Source: a virus
Virus record (IMG/VR): IMGVR_UViG_3300030060_008185
Span: 1 to 28,464 of that record
Direction: 5' to 3' (one strand)
DNA length: 28,464 nt
Below the pieces are notes generated by a model that was given only the letters and a program-made list of their open reading frames with translations, had not been told where the DNA came from and made no database searches. Shown piece by piece: positions 19,848-27,826 of this stretch; position 1 is the first letter of the stretch; every line of letters begins with the position of its first letter. The translations under genes were made by a program, and so were the position numbers.

Positions 19848-22632
19848 ATATTCATTTCGTACAGCTTATGGACCAATTGATAAAGTTGTAGAGGCTTGTG
19901 AAGGTGATGCTGTTGGTCTGTGTGATACAGGCACTTGGGGTCATGTTGCTTTCCAACGAGCCTGTAAAGAGGCTGGAAAGAAGCCAATATATGGTGTAGA
20001 GATAGCTTTTGTTGATGACGCAAGATCAAGAGAAAAACAGCCAATTAATTACATGTCATTTATAGCTAAAAATAATAAAGGTTTAAAAGAAATTTACGAG
20101 CTTGTTACTAGATCTACAGATAATTTTTATTACATACCTCGCCTTGATTATTCCGATCTTTTTGATATCTCTGATAATGTAATAATACTTTCAGGGGCTA
20201 ATCCAAACTGGGGAATGCTTCCATCAACTCATAAAGAGAATCTTTATGTAGAAATTGGACCAATGAGCACCAAGAAGTGCCTAGAGGCAGTAAGCAAAGG
20301 TTTTAAACCAGTCGCAGTGAGTGATAACTTTTATCCGAGAGTTACAGATAAAAAGGTTTACGAGGTTTTGACAGGACGCAATCGTCAATCAAGAACCAAG
20401 CCAATGCATGTCCTTAATGAGTGGGAGCTTAAATCTGTTATAAAATGGCTTCCAGAAGAAGCAATAGCAAACACATATGCAATATCTGAGCAATGTGATG
20501 CAAACCTCCCACAGGCACAAATGGTTCGTTATAATACAAAAAAGACACTCAGATCTCTTTGTATTTCAGGAGCAAAAAAACTTAATATAGATCTCGATGA
20601 TAAAAAATATTCTGATAGATTAAATCACGAATTAAAAATGATATCTCAAAAAGAATTTGAAGATTATTTTTTTGTTATAGCAGACATGGTAGATTATGCT
20701 CGCAAGCATATGCTTGTTGGACCAGCAAGAGGATCTGCAGCTGGGTCGCTTGTTTGTTACCTAATAGGAATAACAAGTGTCGATCCAATTGAGCATGATC
20801 TTCTTTTTGAAAGATTTATTGATGTTACAAGAGATGACCTTCCGGACATTGATATTGATTTTCAAGACAATCGCAGGGAGATGGTTTTCGAATATCTAAG
20901 GAATAAATATGGACCAGAGAAAGTTGCACACCTCGGTACAGTTTCAAGATATAAAGCCAAGAGCACAATAACAGAAGTATCCAAAGAGCTTGGCATTCCA
21001 TTATGGGAGGTGAATGATTTAAAAGGTGCTATTATTGAAAGAAGTGGTGGAGATTCAAGAGCAGCATTTTGCATTTTAGACACATTTAATGAGCTAGATA
21101 TTGGAAAACAAATTTTAGAAAAATATCCACAAATGAAAATAGCAGCTGATATGGAATACCATGCAAGGCACAGTGGTGTTCATGCAGCAGGAATACTCGT
21201 AACAGAAAAGCCAGTTCATAATTACTGTTCAGTTAGTAGCTATGGAGGTTCTGCTCAAATAGATAAAAAAGATGCTGAGTCTTTGAATTTGTTAAAGATA
21301 GATGCTCTCGGTTTAAGAACATTAAGCATCCTTCAAGACATACTTGATCAGATAGGTTGGGAGAGAGATAAGCTAATAAACTATCCATTAGATGACAAAG
21401 AAGCATTCGCTATATTAAATGATGAAAAGTATGCTGGCATATTTCAGTTTGAAGGTTATGCTCTGCAATCTGTTACAAGACAAATGAAAGCTCATCATTT
21501 TGAAGACATTGTTGCTATAACTGCTCTTGCTCGTCCTGGACCACTAAACTCAGGAGGTGCAACAGAATACATAAAAAGACATACAGGAGAAGCAAAAAAA
21601 GAATATCTTCATGAGCTAGCAAAAGACACAACTGAAATAACAAATGGAGTTGTTATATATCAGGAACAGGTTATGAGGATTGGAAGAGAGATTGGAGATT
21701 TGTCTTGGGAGGATGTAAACCAATTAAGAAGAGCTATGAGCAAATCTCTCGGACAGGAATTTTTTGATAGATATTTTGAGAAATTCAAAATTGGTGCAGG
21801 GAAGAAAAATGTTACAGAGGAAGAGGCAAAGAAAATATGGGATCATATTAACACTATGGGCAGTATGGCTTTTAATCGTAGCCATGCTGTTAGCTATGGG
21901 ATTCTTTCTTATTGGTGCTGTGTTCTTAAGTATAAATTTCCTCTTGAATTCGCTTCAGCTTGTCTTCGAAATGTCAAAGATGATGCTCAAGGTGTAAAGT
22001 TGCTAAGAGAAGTTGTCCGAGAAGGAATGTCTTATAAGCCATTTGACAAATTTAGATCTTTGGAGAACTGGTCTGTCCAAGATGGAGAATTAATAGGTGG
22101 ATTAATTGGCATAAAAGGTATTGGTCCAAAAATGTCAGAGGATATAATAAGAAGAAGAAAGATGGGAGAATCTTTAACACCAAGACAAGAGAATCTTTTA
22201 AACAATGGCACAACTCCATACGATGACATATTTGAATGTGAACGTAGGTGGGGGCACATCAAGAAAAATCCAAAAGAACATAATATCGTTTCTGAAATTA
22301 CAGACATTCAAGATCTTGATGCCGACAATCCTGGAACATTTGTTTTCTTTGGAAAGTTAATGGAGAAAAATTTACGTGACATGAATGAAGTTGTAAACTT
22401 GGCCAAGCGTGGTGGTCGGAGAGTTGAGAATAATAATCTTTGGCTCAACTTAACATTCGAAGATGACACAGCACCAATCATCGGAACAATAGATAGGTTT
22501 AAGTATAACAAGATGGGCAAACCTATTGTTGAACAATCACGTGATGGAGACTGGTTTTTAGTCAAAGGCCAGATCAAAAAAGGTTTCAGAAAAATTTATG
22601 TTGAAAACATTCGTAAACTTGATGACTCTTAA
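19822..22632 (+). CDS. dnaE: DNA polymerase III alpha (C-family) replicative polymerase
   Basis: The 936 aa, against about 1160 in E. coli DnaE, show an N-terminal PHP domain (LHLKIRSEYSF, VEIAFV). Polymerase motifs follow: GPARGSAAGSLVCYLIGI (300-317), LPDIDIDFQD (catalytic Asp pair about 342/344), LLKIDALGLRTL (third Asp D494), ALARPGPLNSGG (569-579) and MAFNRSHAVSYGILSYWCC. A helix-hairpin-helix (LIGIKGIGPKMSEDIIRR) and a C-terminal OB-like region follow. The PHP metal site is degraded (Arg7 replaces the second His of HxxxHS; CDTG replaces TDHG), so built-in proofreading is unlikely and the separate DnaQ-like protein probably supplies it. The shortened C-terminus may lack the tau-binding region. 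Confidence 0.95.
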   Translation: MLHLKIRSEYSFRTAYGPIDKVVEACEGDAVGLCDTGTWGHVAFQRACKEAGKKPIYGVEIAFVDDARSREKQPINYMSFIAKNNKGLKEIYELVTRSTDNFYYIPRLDYSDLFDISDNVIILSGANPNWGMLPSTHKENLYVEIGPMSTKKCLEAVSKGFKPVAVSDNFYPRVTDKKVYEVLTGRNRQSRTKPMHVLNEWELKSVIKWLPEEAIANTYAISEQCDANLPQAQMVRYNTKKTLRSLCISGAKKLNIDLDDKKYSDRLNHELKMISQKEFEDYFFVIADMVDYARKHMLVGPARGSAAGSLVCYLIGITSVDPIEHDLLFERFIDVTRDDLPDIDIDFQDNRREMVFEYLRNKYGPEKVAHLGTVSRYKAKSTITEVSKELGIPLWEVNDLKGAIIERSGGDSRAAFCILDTFNELDIGKQILEKYPQMKIAADMEYHARHSGVHAAGILVTEKPVHNYCSVSSYGGSAQIDKKDAESLNLLKIDALGLRTLSILQDILDQIGWERDKLINYPLDDKEAFAILNDEKYAGIFQFEGYALQSVTRQMKAHHFEDIVAITALARPGPLNSGGATEYIKRHTGEAKKEYLHELAKDTTEITNGVVIYQEQVMRIGREIGDLSWEDVNQLRRAMSKSLGQEFFDRYFEKFKIGAGKKNVTEEEAKKIWDHINTMGSMAFNRSHAVSYGILSYWCCVLKYKFPLEFASACLRNVKDDAQGVKLLREVVREGMSYKPFDKFRSLENWSVQDGELIGGLIGIKGIGPKMSEDIIRRRKMGESLTPRQENLLNNGTTPYDDIFECERRWGHIKKNPKEHNIVSEITDIQDLDADNPGTFVFFGKLMEKNLRDMNEVVNLAKRGGRRVENNNLWLNLTFEDDTAPIIGTIDRFKYNKMGKPIVEQSRDGDWFLVKGQIKKGFRKIYVENIRKLDDS

Positions 22633-22636
22633 ACTA

Positions 22637-22668
22637 TTGATATAATTGAGAAAGAAAATACTTTACTT
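22637..22668 (+). promoter_or_regulatory. Repeated promoter-like element, copy B
   Basis: TTGATA (22637-22642), 17 bases, ACTTTA, with the shared core AAAGAAAATACTTTACTT. It starts 5 bases after the polymerase stop and is followed about 30 bases later by the leader TTGAGAAAGGA and the ATG at 22715. Confidence 0.6.
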
Positions 22669-22714
22669 TTGTGCCAAAATAAAAGAGAATAACAAAATTG
22701 AGAAAGGAAATGAA

Positions 22715-23893
22715 ATGTCTGATTTTGATTCTGAGTTGTTTTCATTAGCAGATGAAACTATTGCAGCACTGGCCAGCCCCAAACGTGGGCTGGTTGCACA
22801 GCCTAACATTTTTAAAATAGCAGGCTCTAATTCTCGTAAAGCATCTAGCACTTTTTATAAAAATATGCGTCAAGCAACAAGATTTGTTCTTGAGGATGAA
22901 CTCACAGAATATGTTGCTAGAATGTCAACACAGATTAGTGCTAAAGAACTTTATGAAATGCTGACTGAGATTTCACGACTTCCAACAAATCTTGTTTGGA
23001 TCGAGTGGAATGAAAAAATTAGAGTCAGAGAGATAAACACATCTTTGGACAATTTTATTGAAGACACCGAGCTAGATCACATATCAGATCGTGTTGGATA
23101 TCTTTGCGAGACCACCGGAGATGAAACTGCGATTTTTACAATGGCTTTTCAAGATCATAAAGTGACAAATAACTCTATCGGATCAGAAAAAATTTACATC
23201 GCACCGATAGGTTTTGAACTTAATTTCTCTGGTCCATATTCTGAAAAAGAAAACCGAGAGCGTGTCGCAGATTTTCTTTATGATGATAAAGATAAAACAG
23301 TTGATGGAACTCTCGACACAGGAATCGATGGATACGATAGCTATGAGAGTTTTCAGTCTGCTAACAGAGAAGCTGCAAGCCAGCTTCTTTCTCGCTGGTG
23401 GGTCGACCAAATGGCTGGTGAAAGAATGTTTGATCTTGTTGACTCAATTGCTATTTGCCAGACAAACGCAGTTCATTGGTGGTGCCAGACAGACAATAAC
23501 AATTTTGATGCTGATGTTTTATCGAAAGTAAGTCAAATGTCAATAACTTCAGCACAAGGTGATGCTCGTTTTATGATTTGTCTTCTTGGTGTTTTAAACT
23601 TTGACTGGTTTATCAATGAGCCAACAAAGAAATTTTCTCACACAAGAGTTCGTTATGGTAAAGTTCGCAGAGGAAATGATTATCGGGTTATAACTCTTAA
23701 ACTTCCAAAAAAGACTGGGCAAGTTATAAATATTAATCAGCATGAAAACAGCACAGCAACAAAGAGACTGCACGAGGTTCGTGGTCATTGGTGTGTTAGG
23801 AGAAGCACAAACAAACGCTATTGGCGTAAAGCACATAAGCGTGGAGACAAGTCTCTCGGAACAATCACAAAAGACTATAAGCTAGACCATTGA
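22715..23893 (+). CDS. 392-aa phage protein of unknown function
   Basis: The start is set at the ATG at 22715 behind GAGAAAGGA; an upstream Met at 22646 lies inside the promoter-like element and gives an implausible Lys-rich leader. The protein has an acidic N-terminal half, Trp-rich centre (SRWWVDQMAGERMFDLVDSI; AVHWWCQTDNNN) and a basic C-terminus with HEVRGHWCVRRSTNKRYWRK and AHKRGDKSLGTITKDYKL. The RGHW...W...H-RGD tail recurs in phage proteins I cannot assign. It has its own promoter-like element, so separate, probably higher or later, expression is likely. DNA binding through the basic tail is a guess. Confidence 0.8.
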   Translation: MSDFDSELFSLADETIAALASPKRGLVAQPNIFKIAGSNSRKASSTFYKNMRQATRFVLEDELTEYVARMSTQISAKELYEMLTEISRLPTNLVWIEWNEKIRVREINTSLDNFIEDTELDHISDRVGYLCETTGDETAIFTMAFQDHKVTNNSIGSEKIYIAPIGFELNFSGPYSEKENRERVADFLYDDKDKTVDGTLDTGIDGYDSYESFQSANREAASQLLSRWWVDQMAGERMFDLVDSIAICQTNAVHWWCQTDNNNFDADVLSKVSQMSITSAQGDARFMICLLGVLNFDWFINEPTKKFSHTRVRYGKVRRGNDYRVITLKLPKKTGQVININQHENSTATKRLHEVRGHWCVRRSTNKRYWRKAHKRGDKSLGTITKDYKLDH

Positions 23894-23921
23894 TATACAA
23901 AACAAAGAAAATAATTTACTT
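23890..23921 (+). promoter_or_regulatory. Repeated promoter-like element, copy C
   Basis: TTGATA (23890-23895), 17 bases, AATTTA, core AAAGAAAATAATTTACTT. The -35-like hexamer overlaps the stop codon of the 392-aa gene. The leader CTGAGAAAGGAGG follows about 30 bases later, before the TTG start of the hydrolase. Confidence 0.6.
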
Positions 23922-23968
23922 CTGGAGGAAAATAAGAGACAATAAAATTATCTGAGAAAGGAGGAGAT

Positions 23969-24442
23969 TTGTTTAGAATTTTAACAGCTGTAATTTTATT
24001 TTTATTATCATCACCTGCAATAGCTAATGATGAACAGCAGTGTTTGCAAGAAGCTATGTATTTTGAAGCGAGGAGTGAAGGTAAAATAGGAATGCTAGCT
24101 GTTGGCATTGTAATAAAAAATAGAGTTATTTCTAGCAAATATCCTAAAACATACTGCAGTGTAATTCGTCAAGGAAGATATTTTAATGGCAATCCTATCA
24201 AAGACAGGTGTCAATTTAGCTATTGGTGTGATGGTAAAAAAGAAGAACCAACAGACCAAAAATCTTGGTTGTCTGCAGAAAACATTGCAAAACTTGTAAT
24301 GAAAAATGAAATAATTATTCATGGCATTGAAGATGCAACTCATTATCATGCCAGATACGTATCTCCAGATTGGTCTATTTCGCATAAAAAGTTAGCTAAA
24401 ATAGGACAACATATATTTTATGAGGCACCACGTGCAAATTGA
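23969..24442 (+). CDS. SleB-type cell-wall hydrolase with signal peptide (endolysin candidate)
   Basis: The 157 aa begin at a TTG start (23969) with AAAGGAGGAG directly upstream; no better ATG exists. Residues 1-20 form a Sec signal (FRILTAVILFLLSSPAIA-N). The domain EAMYFEARSEGKIGMLAVGI (catalytic Glu about 33), IKNRV and CQFSYWCDG is characteristic of SleB/CwlJ-family hydrolases, which cleave peptidoglycan glycan strands. Export by Sec would place it in the periplasm, so it may act in lysis without a holin or in local wall opening. It has a private promoter-like element and lies in the replication unit rather than beside membrane genes. Confidence 0.85.
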   Translation: MFRILTAVILFLLSSPAIANDEQQCLQEAMYFEARSEGKIGMLAVGIVIKNRVISSKYPKTYCSVIRQGRYFNGNPIKDRCQFSYWCDGKKEEPTDQKSWLSAENIAKLVMKNEIIIHGIEDATHYHARYVSPDWSISHKKLAKIGQHIFYEAPRAN

Positions 24443-26105
24443 GAAAGCAAAAGGTCGGTATTGTTATGCAAATGTCAAGTTGACATCTGAAGCAACACAA
24501 AATCTGAGAAATTTTCCAGGATTTAGCAAGTGGATTGGACGTAAAATGATGTTCTCTCCAACAGGAGCAAATATAAAACATATTCAAAAACACTGGCCAG
24601 ATGCTCAGTGGGATGAAGAATCAAAATTCATTCTTGATAATTATATAATGTCACTTCGTGCAGCTGAAGACAGAGAAAAATTTTCTGTACCAGAGAATGA
24701 TGATTACATGTTTGAGACCAAACCATTCGAACATCAACGCAGAGCATTTTATATGTCAAGAGACAAAGATAATTTTGCACTTTTGATGGAGCAAGGAACT
24801 GGTAAAACAAAAATAATAATTGACACTGCAGCTTATCTTTATGCAAAAAGCAAAATAACAGCTCTTGTAATAATCGCACCAAATGGAGTTCATCGAAACT
24901 GGTTGAGGAATGAGATTCCATTTCATTTACCAGAGTGGTGTCCAAGGAAAACAATATACTATTCAGCATCCATGAAGAAAAAAGACATGGAAGAATGGGC
25001 TGGTGTTCAAAAATCATCAGACAGTCTTAAAGTATTCTCTTTTAATGTTGAAGGATTTGTCTCAAAAAAAGCTCAAAACCTAATTAGCAAAATTATGATA
25101 TCAGAAAATGTATTACTTGTTGTTGATGAAAGCTCTCGTATAAAACGTCCAGGAGCAAAGAGAACAAAGTTTATAACTCAAATTGGCAAGCAAGCAAAAT
25201 ATCGCAGGATACTAACTGGCACTCCAGTTACCAAAGGTCCAGAGGATGTTTACAGCCAGTTTAAATTTCTTGATCCATACATACTTGGCTATGAGAGTTT
25301 TTACTCTTTCCGAGCTAGATATTGTGTAATGGGTGGTTTTGAAAATAGACAAATTATAGCTTACAATAACATTGATGAATTAACAAAAAATATTGAAGGG
25401 CATTCATACAGAGTGTTGAAAAAAGATTGTTTGGATCTTCCTGATAAAATATACCAGCGTGCATATGTTGAACTATCAGAAGCTCAGAGACGTTTATACA
25501 ACACAATGAAAGATGATTGGGTTGCAGACCACCAAGAAGACACCATTGAAGCTCCTGAAGCTATTACAAGGCTTTTAAGGCTACAGCAAATAACATGTGG
25601 TTGGTTTCCATCAGAAACACCAGTGCCAATAGATGAAAAGAATCCGAGATTAGAGCTTCTCAAAGAGTTGCTAAGTGACATTGATGGAAAAGTTATTATT
25701 TGGGCACGCTTTAGAGCCGATTTAAAAGCCATAGAGGACGAGTTAGGAAAGCTCGCAGTCGCTTACCATGGAGGAGTGTCTAATGACGCTAGAGCAAATG
25801 CTGTAGATTCTTTTCAAAATGATCCTAAAATCAGATATTTTGTTGGCCAGCCTCAAAGTGGTGGAATTGGTTTAACATTAACAGCAGCAAGCTATGCAAT
25901 ATATTACTCAAACAGTTTCGATCTTGAAGTTAGGTTGCAGTCAGAAGACAGATGCCATCGGATAGGCACAACCAACAATGTAACATATATAGATATCGAA
26001 GCAAACAAAACGATTGATAAAAAAATTATAAAAGCTCTGCGAGATAAAAAGAGTCTTGCGGATATGGTTACTAAAGATCCAATGTCAATTTTTATGGAGG
26101 ATTAA
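24420..26105 (+). CDS. SNF2-family DNA helicase/translocase
   Basis: The 561 aa show the SF2 motifs of SNF2 proteins: motif I LMEQGTGKTK (122-131), Ia IIAPNGVHRNW, II VVDESSRIKRPG (DESS in place of DEAH, D236/E237), III ILTGTPVTKGPED (264-276), V QSGGIGLTLTAASYAIYYSN and VI QSEDRCHRIGTTNNVTYID. An N-terminal region of about 100 residues resembles the HARP/SMARCAL-type leader seen in phage members. It starts inside the hydrolase gene (ATG at 24420, or GTG at 24432). Predicted role: translocation and fork or recombination remodelling, together with the VRR-NUC nuclease two genes downstream, a common phage association. Confidence 0.93.
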   Translation: MRHHVQIEKAKGRYCYANVKLTSEATQNLRNFPGFSKWIGRKMMFSPTGANIKHIQKHWPDAQWDEESKFILDNYIMSLRAAEDREKFSVPENDDYMFETKPFEHQRRAFYMSRDKDNFALLMEQGTGKTKIIIDTAAYLYAKSKITALVIIAPNGVHRNWLRNEIPFHLPEWCPRKTIYYSASMKKKDMEEWAGVQKSSDSLKVFSFNVEGFVSKKAQNLISKIMISENVLLVVDESSRIKRPGAKRTKFITQIGKQAKYRRILTGTPVTKGPEDVYSQFKFLDPYILGYESFYSFRARYCVMGGFENRQIIAYNNIDELTKNIEGHSYRVLKKDCLDLPDKIYQRAYVELSEAQRRLYNTMKDDWVADHQEDTIEAPEAITRLLRLQQITCGWFPSETPVPIDEKNPRLELLKELLSDIDGKVIIWARFRADLKAIEDELGKLAVAYHGGVSNDARANAVDSFQNDPKIRYFVGQPQSGGIGLTLTAASYAIYYSNSFDLEVRLQSEDRCHRIGTTNNVTYIDIEANKTIDKKIIKALRDKKSLADMVTKDPMSIFMED

Positions 26106-26106
26106 A

Positions 26107-26346
26107 ATGGCGAAATATACGGACGAGTTTATAATAAAGATAAAAAAAGATGCAGAGAGTATGACTGTAAAAGAAATTGCAGAGAAACATCATATGACAA
26201 CTGGGAAAATAAAATACATTATATACAGAGCTAAGCCAAAAGTTAGTTCTGAAGAAATTTCTAAAAAAGAAAGACGTGATATAATTTTCGGTTTAGACAG
26301 AAAAAAGAAAAGAAAAAGAACTTTTTTGGAGTGGCTTTTTGGATGA
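26107..26346 (+). CDS. 79-aa helix-turn-helix protein
   Basis: The ATG lies 6 bases after GGAGG, two bases behind the SNF2 stop. The helix-turn-helix is KEIAEKHHMTTGKIKYIIYR (about residues 22-42), followed by a very basic C-terminus (ERRDIIFGLDRKKKRKRTFL). Likely a DNA-binding regulator, or a specificity factor for the SNF2/VRR-NUC pair in whose operon it lies. The stop overlaps the nuclease ATG by four bases. Confidence 0.75.
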   Translation: MAKYTDEFIIKIKKDAESMTVKEIAEKHHMTTGKIKYIIYRAKPKVSSEEISKKERRDIIFGLDRKKKRKRTFLEWLFG

Positions 26347-26792
26347 GCGAAAAAAATTTCTGGAATTTAATAAGAAATAATCTTGATCTTAAAATGTATC
26401 GTGTTGAGAACAGAGTCTCTTCTGGAATGCCAGATGTTCATTATGTTTCAGAGAATGGTTCTGGCTGGATTGAATTAAAATACATTCCGGAGTTTCCACT
26501 TAAAGGAAAAATGAAAACTGGAATAAGACAGTCACAATATCTTTGGCATGAGATGTACAAACGCCATGGTGGCAAAAGCTGGGTTCTTGTTCGAGTTGGC
26601 AGAAGAGGAGTAATTCTTGTAAAAGGTGGTGTTTTGAGAGAGGTTGCAAAAGGAATATCTGTTTCAGATGTTATTGATAAATCAAGCTGGTCTCATATGG
26701 GTAATTTAGAAAAACAAGACTGGGAAAATTTAAAAGGAGTTATAAATGGGAAAGATGAAGAAAATTTTAGAGACATCGGAGAGGGCAAATGA
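26343..26792 (+). CDS. VRR-NUC domain nuclease
   Basis: This is 149 aa from the ATG at 26343 (a GTG at 26331 would add four residues). The VRR-NUC/PD-(D/E)xK motifs are SSGMPDVHYV (D31) and SGWIELKYI (E44, K46), followed by RQSQYLWHEMYKRHGGKSWV (Gln and His as in the family) and VLVRVGRRGVILVKGG. It is a standalone restriction-like nuclease of the type found in phages beside SNF2 helicases, probably a structure-specific (junction or flap) endonuclease. The 3' end is overlapped by two other frames (26746 and 26789). Confidence 0.9.
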   Translation: MSEKNFWNLIRNNLDLKMYRVENRVSSGMPDVHYVSENGSGWIELKYIPEFPLKGKMKTGIRQSQYLWHEMYKRHGGKSWVLVRVGRRGVILVKGGVLREVAKGISVSDVIDKSSWSHMGNLEKQDWENLKGVINGKDEENFRDIGEGK

Positions 26793-26916
26793 TCAATGGT
26801 TTAAAGATTATTGGTGGAATCTTGCTAATTGGCTTGCTCACAGGCATGAGTCCATCCACGGATACTCTCTGGTCGAGGAAAGTGATGAATTGCCAGAACA
26901 GCAAGTGCTCCATTGA
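26746..26916 (+). CDS. 56-aa overlapping open frame (candidate overprinted gene)
   Basis: The ATG at 26746 is preceded by AAAGGAG with six bases between, the best ribosome site in this stretch, yet lies inside the VRR-NUC gene. The 56 codons (MGKMKKILETSERANDQWFK, then DYWWNLANWLAHRHESIHGY) cover the nuclease 3' end and the first 128 bases of the 143-aa gene in a third frame. The product is soluble, aromatic-rich and protein-like. If translated this is an overprinted gene; if not, the ribosome site would be coincidental. Confidence 0.45.
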   Translation: MGKMKKILETSERANDQWFKDYWWNLANWLAHRHESIHGYSLVEESDELPEQQVLH

Positions 26917-27220
26917 CACAATAACTTGGTTGTCAAACCAAGAAATAAACAATGAACAAGGGCATCAAGTTGAGCTAACAAAACATTTTTGCAAAAAACC
27001 GGAGCACTGGGTTAAAGTTCTCAGATCAATGGCAGTCAAAGATGGAAGGCACAACATGCTTTTCAAAGATCAGGTTATGATAGGTAATTGCTTCGAAATG
27101 TCGTTCCAGAAAAAAGCAGTTATATTTGAGATAGCAAAAGAAGGAAATGGGTGGCTTGTTCGCAGAGCACAGTGGCTTTATGATCAACCGGAGGAAATGT
27201 ATCAGGGGTATTTAAAATGA
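26789..27220 (+). CDS. 143-aa exported protein of unknown function
   Basis: The ATG overlaps the nuclease stop by four bases, with GGAGAGGG upstream. Residues 4-18 (GLKIIGGILLIGLLTG) form a signal peptide or membrane anchor, then a mainly polar domain with Cys at about 35, 40, 68 and 101 that could make disulphides in the periplasm (MNCQNSKCSIDTITWLSNQE; HFCKKPEHW; MIGNCFEMSF). No family is recognised. With the next gene it gives a pair of small exported proteins at the end of the early unit. Confidence 0.7.
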   Translation: MINGLKIIGGILLIGLLTGMSPSTDTLWSRKVMNCQNSKCSIDTITWLSNQEINNEQGHQVELTKHFCKKPEHWVKVLRSMAVKDGRHNMLFKDQVMIGNCFEMSFQKKAVIFEIAKEGNGWLVRRAQWLYDQPEEMYQGYLK

Positions 27221-27456
27221 ATGTTTTTACAATAGTTGTTTCTTTGCTTTGGCTTTATCCTACAGATAATTTTGAATTAACTAATGTTTATGAGATAACA
27301 CACTATCGTGGTTCTGAAATAAAATTTGACACATTAGAAAAATGTTTTTTTCATGTCGAAGAAAATTATAATGAGATAATAATTTCTGTTAATGAAATAT
27401 ATAAAGGAAGAGCACTACCATTTGAAATTTTTTGCAAAAGCTCTGTTTCAACTTAA
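27217..27456 (+). CDS. 79-aa small protein, last gene of the early unit
   Basis: The ATG overlaps the preceding stop by four bases (ATGA). The N-terminus MNVFTIVVSLLWLYPTDNFE is hydrophobic enough to be a short signal or membrane anchor; two Cys follow (CFFHVEENYN and EIFCKSS). Function unknown. Its stop lies directly against the stop of the opposing 116-aa gene, with no space for a terminator between them. Confidence 0.65.
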   Translation: MNVFTIVVSLLWLYPTDNFELTNVYEITHYRGSEIKFDTLEKCFFHVEENYNEIIISVNEIYKGRALPFEIFCKSSVST

Positions 27457-27807
27457 TTAAGAGTTTTGCGGATGTTTTCCATTATGTAATTTTTTCATCA
27501 TATCAGCCTCTTTAAACAACATCTCTTGACCCATCTCCAGACGAGCCAACCGAGAGTTTAAGTCTGCCAAGTTATCTACAGAATTAATAGAAGCTAACGT
27601 ATTAACACGAGCCGTAAGTACACTTCTGTCCGACTCAGCATTGTCTAATCTTTCGTCGAAACTAGCTTTATACTTATCGTGGTTTTTATGAAACTGCTCA
27701 AGGTCTTGCATTACACGACTTAAATTAGACTTAACAACAGCGTAACCTCCAACAACTGTTGCTAATAATAAAACACCCTGCATGGCATGTGAAGCAGTTA
27801 GTTCCAT
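27457..27807 (-). CDS. 116-aa single-span membrane protein with coiled coil
   Basis: The ribosome site AAAGGAG precedes the ATG at 27807. Residues about 8-25 (AMQGVLLLATVVGGYAVV) form one membrane span, followed by a heptad-like helical stretch to the end (MQDLEQFHKNHDKYKASFDE; VDNLADLNSRLARLEMGQEM). An anchor plus periplasmic or cytoplasmic coiled coil resembles inner-membrane spanin or holin-associated phage proteins, but no diagnostic feature is seen. It is the last gene of the minus-strand block at this end. Confidence 0.7.
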   Translation of the reverse strand: MELTASHAMQGVLLLATVVGGYAVVKSNLSRVMQDLEQFHKNHDKYKASFDERLDNAESDRSVLTARVNTLASINSVDNLADLNSRLARLEMGQEMLFKEADMMKKLHNGKHPQNS

Positions 27808-27826
27808 TTTAATTCTCCTTTAGCAT

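Noticed and set aside
22646-22714. Longer N-terminus for the 392-aa protein
   Set aside because: The extra 23 codons lie inside the promoter-like element and lack a ribosome site; the ATG at 22715 has GAGAAAGGA upstream.
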